A stretch of 32,346 bases of DNA, taken from assembly GCA_050331475.1 (NCBI GenBank), contig JBHJGU010000132.1:1-32346 (forward strand). Direction: 5' to 3'. Every line of letters starts with the position of its first letter. Position 1 is the first letter of the stretch. Below, piece after piece: positions 1 through 7,317 of this stretch. Origin of the DNA: JBHJGU01 sp050331475. GTDB lineage: Bacteria; Pseudomonadota; Alphaproteobacteria; Caulobacterales; Maricaulaceae. The translations under genes were made by a program, and so were the position numbers. The notes beneath the pieces are model-generated. The model was not told the DNA's origin. It ran no database searches and was given only the letters and a program-made list of their open reading frames with translations.

Positions 1-126
1 ACCGACAGCGAGCCTCACGCACGGCTGAGCCAAGCGTTCGTTGATCGCCTCGACCCTTAGTTGAGCGACTTCGACCTGATCTTACGACAGCACGTCAAGT
101 GTCTTCAGACCGCCGATCCCCTCAGC

Positions 127-1023
127 CTACCGCGCTTCGCACCGATCCAGCGATTGGGGCGCCGGCGACAAGCTCAGCGCCACCACATCCCCGCGCGCCC
201 AGGCTTCCGCGCGTCGGCGTAATCCGGATAGATCCAGATTCGCAAAGGCGATGGCGTCCTCAAGGCACAAACGCTCCTCCTCCGGGGTCATCGCCGCCAC
301 CCCGCGCAAGAAACGTTTGCCGTCAGAAACTTCCAAGGGGAACTGCTTAATCGGGGTGCGCTTGACGTCGGCCTTTTTGGCCGCTTTCTCCAAACGATCA
401 AGGACGTCGTCTTCCCGATTGCTTAGCCCCGCGCCTTCCAATGCGGCGTTAATTAACCGAGGCGCGAGGAAAAACGTGCGCAGCCGATCCTCGCCGGCCG
501 CGTCCTCAACCGGCTTGGGATCCCGGCCTTGGCGGGTGGCCTCGCCGGCTTCAACGGCTGTTTCAGCCGCATGCAAAGCCGCGTAGAATCGTTCGGCAGT
601 ATCTGCGCCCACCACGTCGGCCAAGGACTGGTCTTTCGGCCGCCGAAGCGCTTTGCGATTAAAAAGCGCGGTTCGCAGCACCAACGTGACCGCTCGCGGC
701 CCATCAAGCACACCCACTTTCGCGCGCGGTGGGGTCAGCATTTCCTCGGCCTCTTCGAGCACGCCGAGCACCGCCTTATCGCTCCACTCCACCCCCTCAG
801 GAAGAAAATCCGGGCTGGCGAACACCCAGATTTCCGCCTCCTCGCGGGCCATGCGCCATAGCCGCGGACCGCTTCGGCGGCCAGTGACTTCAATGGTCTC
901 AATGTCTTGAGGCGGTTGAACAGCGGCCACGCCCGCGGCGGGCGGCTCGGTCTGCGCGAAACTGGTCGGGACGAGGCCGAGCGTCGCCCAGATCGCCCCC
1001 GCGAGTATGAGTGTCCGGGTCAT
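127..1023 (-). CDS. Secreted TraB/GumN-like protein, C-terminally truncated paralogue
   Basis: Predicted exported protein of 298 residues. The start is the ATG at 1023, behind a strong GGAGGG ribosome site; the longer reading frame upstream lacks one. Residues 1-24 form a signal peptide ending SFAQ. The body starts with an RSGPRLWR block near residue 50, typical of the TraB/GumN fold, and is clearly paralogous to the protein encoded just upstream (1193-2284). The family histidine motif (GxxH) is replaced by ASPDFLP at about 69-75, so enzymatic activity is doubtful. The protein stops where the paralogue has about 60 further residues. Past the TAG, the same frame continues to align with the paralogue without a gap, through a second stop (TAA), to the window edge. 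I therefore read this as a gene in decay or expressed as a truncated form. Family assignment is inferred from motif layout; the function is unknown. Confidence 0.7.
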   Translation of the reverse strand: MTRTLILAGAIWATLGLVPTSFAQTEPPAAGVAAVQPPQDIETIEVTGRRSGPRLWRMAREEAEIWVFASPDFLPEGVEWSDKAVLGVLEEAEEMLTPPRAKVGVLDGPRAVTLVLRTALFNRKALRRPKDQSLADVVGADTAERFYAALHAAETAVEAGEATRQGRDPKPVEDAAGEDRLRTFFLAPRLINAALEGAGLSNREDDVLDRLEKAAKKADVKRTPIKQFPLEVSDGKRFLRGVAAMTPEEERLCLEDAIAFANLDLSGLRRRAEAWARGDVVALSLSPAPQSLDRCEAR

Positions 1024-1192
1024 AGACCCTCCTATACCGCAGCGCCCCCGCCTTGGCATCGCCGACCTAGTCGTTCCGGCCAGCACGATCAACACCGCCA
1101 CGCAGGCGGCTTTGAGGCGTCTTGTTCGAGCGCGACCCTGGCGGTCTCGCGCACCGCGCGCTGATCGAAGCTGACAATCCGATCAGCGCCCC

Positions 1193-2284
1193 TTACGGCC
1201 CTTGCACGGTGATCCCTTGAGCGCGCAGCCGGTCGAGCACGCCGCCCGTGTCCAGCCAATCCTGGGTCGGAATCACCGCCAAGCGCACGCCGGGCGTTTT
1301 CAAGCGTTCGGTGAGCGTGTCCACCCATAGTCCAGCGAAGTCGATGTCGTCAAAGGCTTGACCGCCCAGCGATTTCAGCGCGCCGGCCTTCGAGGCGAGT
1401 TGTCGTCCGCACCGTTCAAGCTCCACCGGCAGCGGGTTGGCGCGCAAACCCTCCACGTCGCCGCGCGCCCACGCGTCGGCTTGACGGATCAAACCGTCGA
1501 GCCGGCTTTCGACCAGCACCACCGCGTCCTCCAGGCAAGCGCGTTCCTCCTCAGGCGTGTAATCGGCGATGGTTTCGAAAACGATTTTCGCATCTGAAAC
1601 CTCCACGCCCACTTCGAAGAGGTTGGTGACCTCGACATCCGCCCGCCGGGCCATTCGGCGCAGACTATTGACCACCTGGTCGTCGCTGGAGGCTAAATCG
1701 ATGCTATCCACAGCCTCGCGCACCAGCCGTTGGGCCACATAGACTACCCGCCGATTGGGCGCGTCGTCTTCATCGAGCAAGGGGTCGTCCTCGGAGCCCT
1801 CATCCTCGACGACGCCGTCCGCGCGCCGACGCTCTTTGGCTTGTTCAAGCGCGCGGTCGACCGACGCTTTCGCGGCCAAATACCGGGCCTCTAAGGCTTC
1901 GCCCACCACATCGCCGATACTCTGTCCGCGCGGGCGGTTGAGCTTGCGCCGGTCAAAGAGCCAAGTGCGCACGAACAAGAACGCCATGCGCGGGCGGTCG
2001 AGCGCGCCCACATTCAGCTTCGGTGGTGCGATTAACTCGATCGCGTCCTCTAAAATGCTTGCCGGCGCCCTTGAGTCCCAATCGAGATCGCGCGGCAACA
2101 AGTTGAGGCTCGCGAAGACATAAATCTCCGCATCGCCTTGCTCGATCCGCCAAAGGCGCGGACCAGATCGTTTGCCCTCAACCCGGATCGTCTCAATCTC
2201 GTCCGGCGGCGCTTGGGCGGCCAGCGGCGCGGCGACGCCGAAACAGCCCGCGACGAGCCCAATGATCAGCGATAAGCGGCGCAT
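1193..2284 (-). CDS. Secreted TraB/GumN-like protein (probable pseudoenzyme)
   Basis: Predicted exported protein of 363 residues. The first 25 residues form a signal peptide ending in AAQA. The N-terminal block GPRLWRIEQGDAEIYVF (about 41-57) and the C-terminal block from GVRLAVI to the end (about 332-363) match the two ends of the TraB/GumN fold. In that family these blocks normally carry GxxH histidine motifs (GTIH and GAGH type). Here they read ASLNLLP and VIPTQDWL, so both histidines are missing. That suggests a non-catalytic or changed role, but this is inference. An Asp/Glu-rich low-complexity loop lies mid-protein (EDEGSEDDPLLDEDD). It is followed by a shorter tandem paralogue at 127-1023 after 169 bases. 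The start ATG at 2284 has an AGGGA element 11 bases upstream. Function is unknown; the location is probably periplasmic. Confidence 0.72.
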   Translation of the reverse strand: MRRLSLIIGLVAGCFGVAAPLAAQAPPDEIETIRVEGKRSGPRLWRIEQGDAEIYVFASLNLLPRDLDWDSRAPASILEDAIELIAPPKLNVGALDRPRMAFLFVRTWLFDRRKLNRPRGQSIGDVVGEALEARYLAAKASVDRALEQAKERRRADGVVEDEGSEDDPLLDEDDAPNRRVVYVAQRLVREAVDSIDLASSDDQVVNSLRRMARRADVEVTNLFEVGVEVSDAKIVFETIADYTPEEERACLEDAVVLVESRLDGLIRQADAWARGDVEGLRANPLPVELERCGRQLASKAGALKSLGGQAFDDIDFAGLWVDTLTERLKTPGVRLAVIPTQDWLDTGGVLDRLRAQGITVQGP

Positions 2285-2336
2285 AAGCGGCTGTTCCCTG
2301 CAAATTCCCTTTGCTTAAGCGCTAAGCGCGCGATGT

Positions 2337-2356
2337 GGCGCGACCAAGGCCGCGCC
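2337..2356 (-). terminator. Possible terminator hairpin after yacG
   Basis: Directly at the yacG stop, the minus strand reads GGCGCGGCC-TT-GGTCGCGCC. The arms are complementary apart from one G-U pair, though the innermost pairs must open to make a loop. There is no T-tract behind it, so intrinsic termination is uncertain. Confidence 0.3.
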
Positions 2357-2568
2357 TAGCCCCCAGTCCTGTCGGGCTCATCGCCGTCCTCAGTCTCCAC
2401 CGCACGCAACCCCCCGTCGCTAAGCGCATAGGCCCCGTCCAGCCACCGCTTAAGGTCTAGATCCGCACAGCGTTTCGAACAAAACGGCCGATACCGTGCG
2501 TCCACCGGCTTTGCGCAGAGCGCGCAACGGCTAGTCGCGGATCGGGAAACGGATTGCGGGGAAGACAT
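2356..2568 (-). CDS. yacG: DNA gyrase inhibitor YacG-type zinc protein
   Basis: Small zinc-binding protein of 70 residues. In this family the zinc knuckle binds GyrB and inhibits DNA gyrase. The expected four-cysteine pattern is visible: CALC near residue 15, then CSKRC near residue 29, followed by the family motif DLKRWLDGAYAL. The tail is acidic. I chose the ATG at 2568 because GGAG sits 7 bases upstream; an ATG at 2580 is possible and would add four residues. It follows the RNase E/G-like gene by a few bases and is the last gene of the murA-to-yacG minus-strand run, its usual alphaproteobacterial position. Confidence 0.88.
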   Translation of the reverse strand: MSSPQSVSRSATSRCALCAKPVDARYRPFCSKRCADLDLKRWLDGAYALSDGGLRAVETEDGDEPDRTGG

Positions 2569-2584
2569 GGGCGGCTCCATCGGT

Positions 2585-3631
2585 TTACCGGTCGGCGGAC
2601 ACCAGAACTTGGCCTTTTGGGTAGCTCGGTTCGGCAGCGATGTCGAAGCGCGCGCCCAGCCGATCCGTGAGCGCGCCGCGCCAGTCAAAGGGCGCGCGCT
2701 CCAGCCAATCGATCACAGCGTGATGCGCGTCCAGCCGAAGCCGCGAGCCGGGGTTCGCCCGGCCCTCCCGCTCTAGGCCGCGCAACGCGTCGAGCGCCAA
2801 ACTCTCGGTGCTCAGCGCGCCTTCAGGCGCGAGCCGCTCAGCGAGGCTGGGGCCCAAACGCTCCCGGGTGAGCTCCAGAACCCCGAACCGCGAAAGCGGA
2901 GCGAACCGCACCGGGCTGGGATCAGCGGCGAACGCCGCTTTGGCGGCCGCGGCGAGTTCGTCCTGAGCGGCGCGAGATTTCAGCCCTTGGGAAATAAAAT
3001 CAACGACCACTAGACCGCCGATCCCCCGCAGACGCAGCTGGGCGGCGATCAGCGTTACGGCGGCCAGATTGGCGCTGCGCGCCGGCCGTCCGCCCAGACG
3101 TCCCCCGCCATCCACGTCGATCGCGGTTAACGCACGGGTCGGCTCGATCCAAAGCCGGCCGCCCTGAGGCAAGGCCAGGCTGGGGCTTAACGCGCGCTCC
3201 ACGGCTACGTCCAACGCCCGGCTTTCCGCGCTCGCCACAGCGATCTCAACGATCCGCTCAGCGCCGCAGCGCCGGGCGAGCGCGGTTTCCACCGGCGGCG
3301 CGGGACCGGGCTCGGCGTCATCAGCGCGCTTGAGCCGCGGCCCCTTCTCCGCGTGAGCCTCCGCAGCGATCCGCACGACGACGCGCGCCCCCTCGCCCAG
3401 TCCATGCTCGGGCTTGAGCGGCAAAAACCCGTCCGGTCCCGCTGGAAGAGCGACGAACGCGCCGCCCATGGCGGGCGCCAGGCTCGCCAATCGAGCCTCG
3501 ATCACCGTGCCGACGCACAGCGCGCCCTCATCCCACCGGCGATGCGCGATTTCGATGACGCGGTCGGCTTCCAAATAGGCCGCACGTGTCTCTCCAACCC
3601 CGCGTTCGACCCAAACCGCGGCGCGCGCCAA
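2585..3631 (-). CDS. Short RNase E/G-family ribonuclease
   Basis: Compact member of the RNase E/G family, 348 residues against roughly 490 for RNase G. An S1-like region lies at about 35-90. The RNase H-like catalytic half keeps both metal-binding aspartates: D172 in TAIDVDGG and D211 in LVVVDFISQ. I see no CPxC zinc-link motif and no C-terminal scaffold, so the tetramer-forming parts of RNase E are absent. It probably processes or degrades RNA in the cytoplasm; its exact substrates cannot be read from sequence. The start is TTG at 3631, with GGAG 6 bases upstream lying inside the 3' end of maf, whose TAA is only a few bases away. This implies translational coupling. The maf-RNase-yacG order is common in alphaproteobacteria. 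Confidence 0.85.
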   Translation of the reverse strand: MARAAVWVERGVGETRAAYLEADRVIEIAHRRWDEGALCVGTVIEARLASLAPAMGGAFVALPAGPDGFLPLKPEHGLGEGARVVVRIAAEAHAEKGPRLKRADDAEPGPAPPVETALARRCGAERIVEIAVASAESRALDVAVERALSPSLALPQGGRLWIEPTRALTAIDVDGGGRLGGRPARSANLAAVTLIAAQLRLRGIGGLVVVDFISQGLKSRAAQDELAAAAKAAFAADPSPVRFAPLSRFGVLELTRERLGPSLAERLAPEGALSTESLALDALRGLEREGRANPGSRLRLDAHHAVIDWLERAPFDWRGALTDRLGARFDIAAEPSYPKGQVLVSADR

Positions 3632-3634
3632 GGC

Positions 3635-4231
3635 TTACTCCTCGCCCCAATGGGCGCACGGGGTCAGTCCGAGGCCGCCTAACAATTGCGCAGTCTCGTA
3701 GAGCGGTAAGCCGACCACGGCGGAGTACGACCCGCTTAAGGCGTCGATAAACGCCGCGGCCCGACCTTGAAGCGCATACCCGCCCGCTTTGCCGCGCCAT
3801 TCGCCGCACGCGAGATAGGCCGTCCGCTCCGCCGCGGAGAGCCGTTTCACGCTCACCCGGCTGGTGACCAACCGCGCGAGCACCCCTCGACCCGGCGGTG
3901 TGACCGCTATGCCGGTGTAAACCCGGTGCGCGCGGCCCGACAGCAGGTCAAGGCACGCCCTCGCTTCGTCCAAGGTCTCGGCTTTGGGCAAGATCCGGCG
4001 CCCGCAGGCGACGGCTGTGTCCGCGCCCAACACCACCGCATCGGGGTAGCGAGTGGCGACCGTCTCCGCCTTCGCTCTTGCGAGCCGCAGGGCGTAGGCG
4101 CGCGGAAGCTCGCCTTTCAGCGGGGTCTCGTCGATGTCCGCGGGATCAACATGATCCGGCGTCAATCCGATTTGCGCGAGAAGGTCGAGCCGGCGCGGGC
4201 TGGCGCTGGCGAGAACCAGGCGCGCGATCAC
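3635..4231 (-). CDS. maf: Maf-family nucleotide pyrophosphatase
   Basis: 198-residue Maf/YceF/YhdE-type protein, which hydrolyses non-canonical or nucleoside triphosphates to monophosphates. The N-terminal signature LVLASASPRRLDLL is intact (residues 5-18). The GADTAVA block near residue 69 and the KAGGYALQG block near residue 147 are the other conserved nucleotide-binding and catalytic regions. Length is normal for the family. The start is GTG at 4231, overlapping the infA stop as GTGA, so translation is probably coupled to infA. The RNase E/G-like gene follows almost at once. Confidence 0.93.
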   Translation of the reverse strand: MIARLVLASASPRRLDLLAQIGLTPDHVDPADIDETPLKGELPRAYALRLARAKAETVATRYPDAVVLGADTAVACGRRILPKAETLDEARACLDLLSGRAHRVYTGIAVTPPGRGVLARLVTSRVSVKRLSAAERTAYLACGEWRGKAGGYALQGRAAAFIDALSGSYSAVVGLPLYETAQLLGGLGLTPCAHWGEE

Positions 4232-4446
4232 TTATACCGATACGTGATGCGCCCTTTGGTCAGGTCATAGGGCGTCATCTCGACCTGCACGCGGTCGCCG
4301 GCGAGGACGCGGATGCGATTTTTCCGCATCTTCCCCGCCGTGTGAGCGATGATTTCATGATCATTGTCGAGTTTGACCCGAAAGGTGGCGTTAGGCAGCA
4401 ATTCCACCACCGTGCCCGGAAATTCGAGCAGTTCTTCTTTGCTCAT
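4228..4446 (-). CDS. infA: Translation initiation factor IF-1
   Basis: 72-residue IF-1 with a single S1/OB fold that binds the ribosomal A site during initiation. The sequence is near-canonical over its whole length, including FRVKLDNDHEIIAHTAGKMR and RVQVEMTPYDL. The ATG at 4446 has GAGGAG 4-5 bases upstream. Its stop codon overlaps the GTG start of maf. An 85-base gap separates it from the phosphatase gene upstream, which could hold its own promoter, though I see no convincing one. Confidence 0.97.
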   Translation of the reverse strand: MSKEELLEFPGTVVELLPNATFRVKLDNDHEIIAHTAGKMRKNRIRVLAGDRVQVEMTPYDLTKGRITYRYK

Positions 4447-4531
4447 GCGGCTCCTCTAAACGCGCAAACCCGCGGCGCGTCCGCCGATGGGGCGCGTGCG
4501 GGTCGCTTTCGTCGGCGGCGTTATAGGCGGT

Positions 4532-4975
4532 TTAATCGCGCTTCGTCGACCCAGGTGCGAAGCGGTCAATGATTTTTGTCTCGAGATAGCTCTGGACGTC
4601 ACGATAAGCGGCGTAAACCCGATCCAAAGATCCAGCGTCGGCCGTGGGATCGGGGACCGGCCAGAACTCCACGCTCACCGGGGCTTGGTATTGTAATTGC
4701 GCACGTTCGAAGGCTTCCGGGGTCAAGGCGACAAGCACATCGATCGGGCGATCCGCCAGATCCTCAAAAGTTTTCGGCGTGTGATCGCTCAGATCAACGC
4801 CCCAATCGGCCATAACCTGCACCATGGACGGGTCGAGATAACCGGGATGCAGCCCGCAACTGTCCGCCTCAATCGCGCCTTTCAGGCGCGCGCGCGCGAT
4901 GGCCGCCGCCATGGGCGATCGAATCGAATTCATATTGCAAGCGAAAACGACGCGGGGTTTGGCGGGCTCGATCAT
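4532..4975 (-). CDS. Low-molecular-weight protein-tyrosine phosphatase family protein
   Basis: 147-residue member of the low-molecular-weight phosphatase / ArsC-like fold. The phosphate-binding loop CX5R is present as CNMNSIRS (C13 to R19), and an aspartate in the PVPDP motif (about D109) fits the general acid. It may be a tyrosine phosphatase or an arsenate-reductase-like enzyme; the sequence does not decide. The start is the ATG at 4975, which overlaps the UPF0262 stop as ATGA. The longer frame upstream lies inside the neighbouring gene. Its place between UPF0262 and infA is a conserved alphaproteobacterial arrangement. Confidence 0.87.
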   Translation of the reverse strand: MIEPAKPRVVFACNMNSIRSPMAAAIARARLKGAIEADSCGLHPGYLDPSMVQVMADWGVDLSDHTPKTFEDLADRPIDVLVALTPEAFERAQLQYQAPVSVEFWPVPDPTADAGSLDRVYAAYRDVQSYLETKIIDRFAPGSTKRD

Positions 4976-5460
4976 GCGATAGGTCCCCGATGCAGGGCGC
5001 ACACTAAGGTGAACAATCGCCGCGCCGTGTCAAAATCAATCGCGACTTTGCCTTCGAGCCGCTCTTTTAGGAGGTCTGAGCCCTCGTTGTGCACGCCCCG
5101 CCGACCCATGTCGATCGCTTCGATATGCGCAGGCGCGGCGTTGCGGATCGCGTCGTAATAGCTTTCGCAGATCATGAAGTAATCGCGAATGATCCGCTTG
5201 AGCGGGCTCAGCGACAACATGAGCTTTCGAACCGGCCCGCCGGCCTCGTCCGAAATATCGAACACCAGCCGCTTATCCTCGATCGCCAAACGCACATGAT
5301 AGGGCCCCCGCGGGGCGTCGACGGGCTGGAACGTATTGCTTTCCAGAAGATCGAAAATCGCCACCCGCCGTTCATGCTCCGCGTCCGCAGAGCCCGCGGC
5401 GAGCGACTGCTCGTCGAGCTCGATCTTGGCGATGCGATAACCGGGGTCGGGGTCGCTCAT
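4972..5460 (-). CDS. UPF0262 family protein
   Basis: 162-residue protein recognised as UPF0262, a family of unknown function found mainly in alphaproteobacteria. Typical parts are the opening IAKIELDE, the central DKRLVFDI and LSLSPLKRIIRDYFMICESY, and a C-terminal FDTARRLFTLVCALHRG. There is no signal peptide or membrane segment, so it is probably cytosolic. It sits 15 bases downstream of hisD and overlaps the phosphatase start by four bases (ATGA), so it belongs to the same transcript. No function can be assigned. Confidence 0.9.
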   Translation of the reverse strand: MSDPDPGYRIAKIELDEQSLAAGSADAEHERRVAIFDLLESNTFQPVDAPRGPYHVRLAIEDKRLVFDISDEAGGPVRKLMLSLSPLKRIIRDYFMICESYYDAIRNAAPAHIEAIDMGRRGVHNEGSDLLKERLEGKVAIDFDTARRLFTLVCALHRGPIA

Positions 5461-5475
5461 CAGGGCTCGCGCAGG

Positions 5476-6795
5476 TCAGTCGCGCGGGCCTGCCTCGCCC
5501 GCATTGGTGCGAATGCTCACCGAAAGCGCGTGCGCGGGCAACCCCTCTGCTTGCGCCAAACGCGCCGCCGCGGGACCGATGGCGGCCAAGCCTTCCGGGC
5601 GCACGGTTTGAAGCGAGGTCCGTTTCATGAAATCCAACGTCGACAGGCCGGAGGAAAACCGCGCCGCGCGGGCGGTGGGCAGCACATGGTTGGAACCCGA
5701 GACATAATCGCCAATCGCTTCGGGCGCGTGCCGGCCAAGAAAAATCGCCCCAGCATGGCGGATCTGTGCGGCTAGCGCGTCCGGATCGGCGACGGCGAGT
5801 TCGGCGTGCTCGGGCGCGACCTGGTCGACGATCCCTGCGGCGTCGGTTTGGACATCCCCTACGGTCACGATCGCGCCGTGTCGCTCCCACGACGCGCGCG
5901 CTGTTTGCGCGCTTGGCAGGGTCTCCAACCGGCGCTCCACCGCTTGGGCGACGGCGTCGGCGAAGGTCGCCTCATCGGTGATCAAAATCGATTGCGCCGC
6001 GTCGTCGTGCTCCGCCTGGGACAAGAGGTCCGCCGCGATCCAGTCGGGATCATTCTGCGCATCCGCAACGACCAAGATTTCCGAGGGCCCGGCGATAGTG
6101 TCGATGCCCACATGGCCGAACACCTGGCGCTTGGCCTCCGCCACATAAGCATTTCCGGGTCCCACAATCTTATCTACGGGCGCAATGGGACCGCAGCCAT
6201 AAGCCAGCGCCGCCACCGCTTGCGCGCCGCCGATCGTGTAGATTTCGTCCACCCCGCCCATATGCGCCGCAGCCAAGACCAGCGGATCGAGCGCGCCGTC
6301 CACCGCCGGGGTCGTCATGGCCAGGCGGCCCACGCCCGCGGTCTTCGCCGGGATCGCGTTCATCAGGACCGAGCTGGGGTAACGCGCCCGCCCGCCCGGC
6401 ACATAGAGCCCGACCGCGTCGATCGGGGTCCACCGCCAGGCCAGCGTCAGCCCGGCGGGGTCCTCAAAGCGGTGATCCTCGGGGATTTGCCGGTGGTGAT
6501 AGGCGCGAATGCGCTCGGCCGCCAACTCGAGCGCGGCACGCAGGTCCGGCGCGATTGTCTCAACGGCCGCGGCGATACGCTCAGGGTCTACGCGCACGGT
6601 CTGCGACGTGATTGCGCACCGGTCGAAGCGTTCGGTGAACGCGGCCAGAGCGTCGAACCCCTTCGCGCGCACCTGAGCCAAAATGTCGGCGACCACGGCG
6701 GAGACATCGCCCGCCTCCCCGCGCGGCTCGGCGAGAAAGGCTTCAAAGGCCACGGCGAAACCCGCCTCAGCGGTATTAAACCGACGCACGCTCAA
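5476..6795 (-). CDS. hisD: Histidinol dehydrogenase
   Basis: Catalyses the last two oxidations of histidine biosynthesis, L-histidinol to L-histidine, using NAD and zinc. At 439 residues it is full length. Visible conserved blocks are the NAD-site region KIVGPGNAYVAEAKRQVFG, GPSEILVVAD, the zinc-site LLSQAEHD, the catalytic APEHAEL, VSGSNHVLPT and DFMKRTS. The start is TTG at 6795, overlapping the DUF2948 stop as TTGA; a GTG two codons later is an alternative. Other his genes are not in the window; this isolated hisD placement next to UPF0262 is usual in alphaproteobacteria. Confidence 0.96.
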   Translation of the reverse strand: MSVRRFNTAEAGFAVAFEAFLAEPRGEAGDVSAVVADILAQVRAKGFDALAAFTERFDRCAITSQTVRVDPERIAAAVETIAPDLRAALELAAERIRAYHHRQIPEDHRFEDPAGLTLAWRWTPIDAVGLYVPGGRARYPSSVLMNAIPAKTAGVGRLAMTTPAVDGALDPLVLAAAHMGGVDEIYTIGGAQAVAALAYGCGPIAPVDKIVGPGNAYVAEAKRQVFGHVGIDTIAGPSEILVVADAQNDPDWIAADLLSQAEHDDAAQSILITDEATFADAVAQAVERRLETLPSAQTARASWERHGAIVTVGDVQTDAAGIVDQVAPEHAELAVADPDALAAQIRHAGAIFLGRHAPEAIGDYVSGSNHVLPTARAARFSSGLSTLDFMKRTSLQTVRPEGLAAIGPAAARLAQAEGLPAHALSVSIRTNAGEAGPRD

Positions 6796-7307
6796 GCGGT
6801 TGTCTCAGACGGTGCGCTGACCGAGACCGCCTGCCCCAACGCGTCCGCGTCGGCCGCTTGGTGATCGGGACGTTTCCGCGTAAGCCATGGATTGGACAAG
6901 TCCACCAAGCTCACATCCAGGCATTCCGCCTCAAGCGCGATTTCGCCGCCGCCCGCCAGCACGAGGGCGAGAACGCCGCCCGGCGGCTCCTCCGCCGGAT
7001 CAAAGCGCAGCGACAACAGGCTGAGCACCGCATCCTTGGCGTCTTGGCGGACGCGCTTGGCTTTCACCGAAAGCACGCCTTCGACGACAAGCCCCGCTCG
7101 GACCCGCTCATAGGGCGGCTGCGGTTTCGCTCGCTCCCAACAAAACCGGTTCATAATCAGGCTGAAACGCCGCCGCGCGCGGTCATAGCTCATATCGCCG
7201 ACCTTGATCAGACCATCTTGGCACGCGCTAGCCACGACCGCGAGATCGTCAGCCTCTAGCGCTAGCAGCTTTAACCCGTTGCTCGGCGGGCGGATGGCCG
7301 GCTCCAT
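6792..7307 (-). CDS. DUF2948 family protein
   Basis: 171-residue protein matching DUF2948, an uncharacterised family typically encoded between murA and hisD. Recognisable parts are LKLLALEADDLAVVASACQDGLIKVGDMSYDR and RRFSLIMNRFCWE, beginning near residue 12 and residue 46. There is no signal peptide or membrane segment. The ATG at 7307 has GAGG 8 bases upstream and lies 10 bases after the murA stop. The 3' end overlaps the hisD start. Function is unknown; gene order suggests only co-expression with murA and hisD. Confidence 0.87.
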   Translation of the reverse strand: MEPAIRPPSNGLKLLALEADDLAVVASACQDGLIKVGDMSYDRARRRFSLIMNRFCWERAKPQPPYERVRAGLVVEGVLSVKAKRVRQDAKDAVLSLLSLRFDPAEEPPGGVLALVLAGGGEIALEAECLDVSLVDLSNPWLTRKRPDHQAADADALGQAVSVSAPSETTA

Positions 7308-7317
7308 AGCTCAAACC

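Noticed and set aside
5806..6864. Long plus-strand reading frame opposite hisD
   Set aside because: It is the antisense shadow of hisD in GC-rich sequence; no ribosome site and no recognisable domain, while hisD is complete on the other strand.
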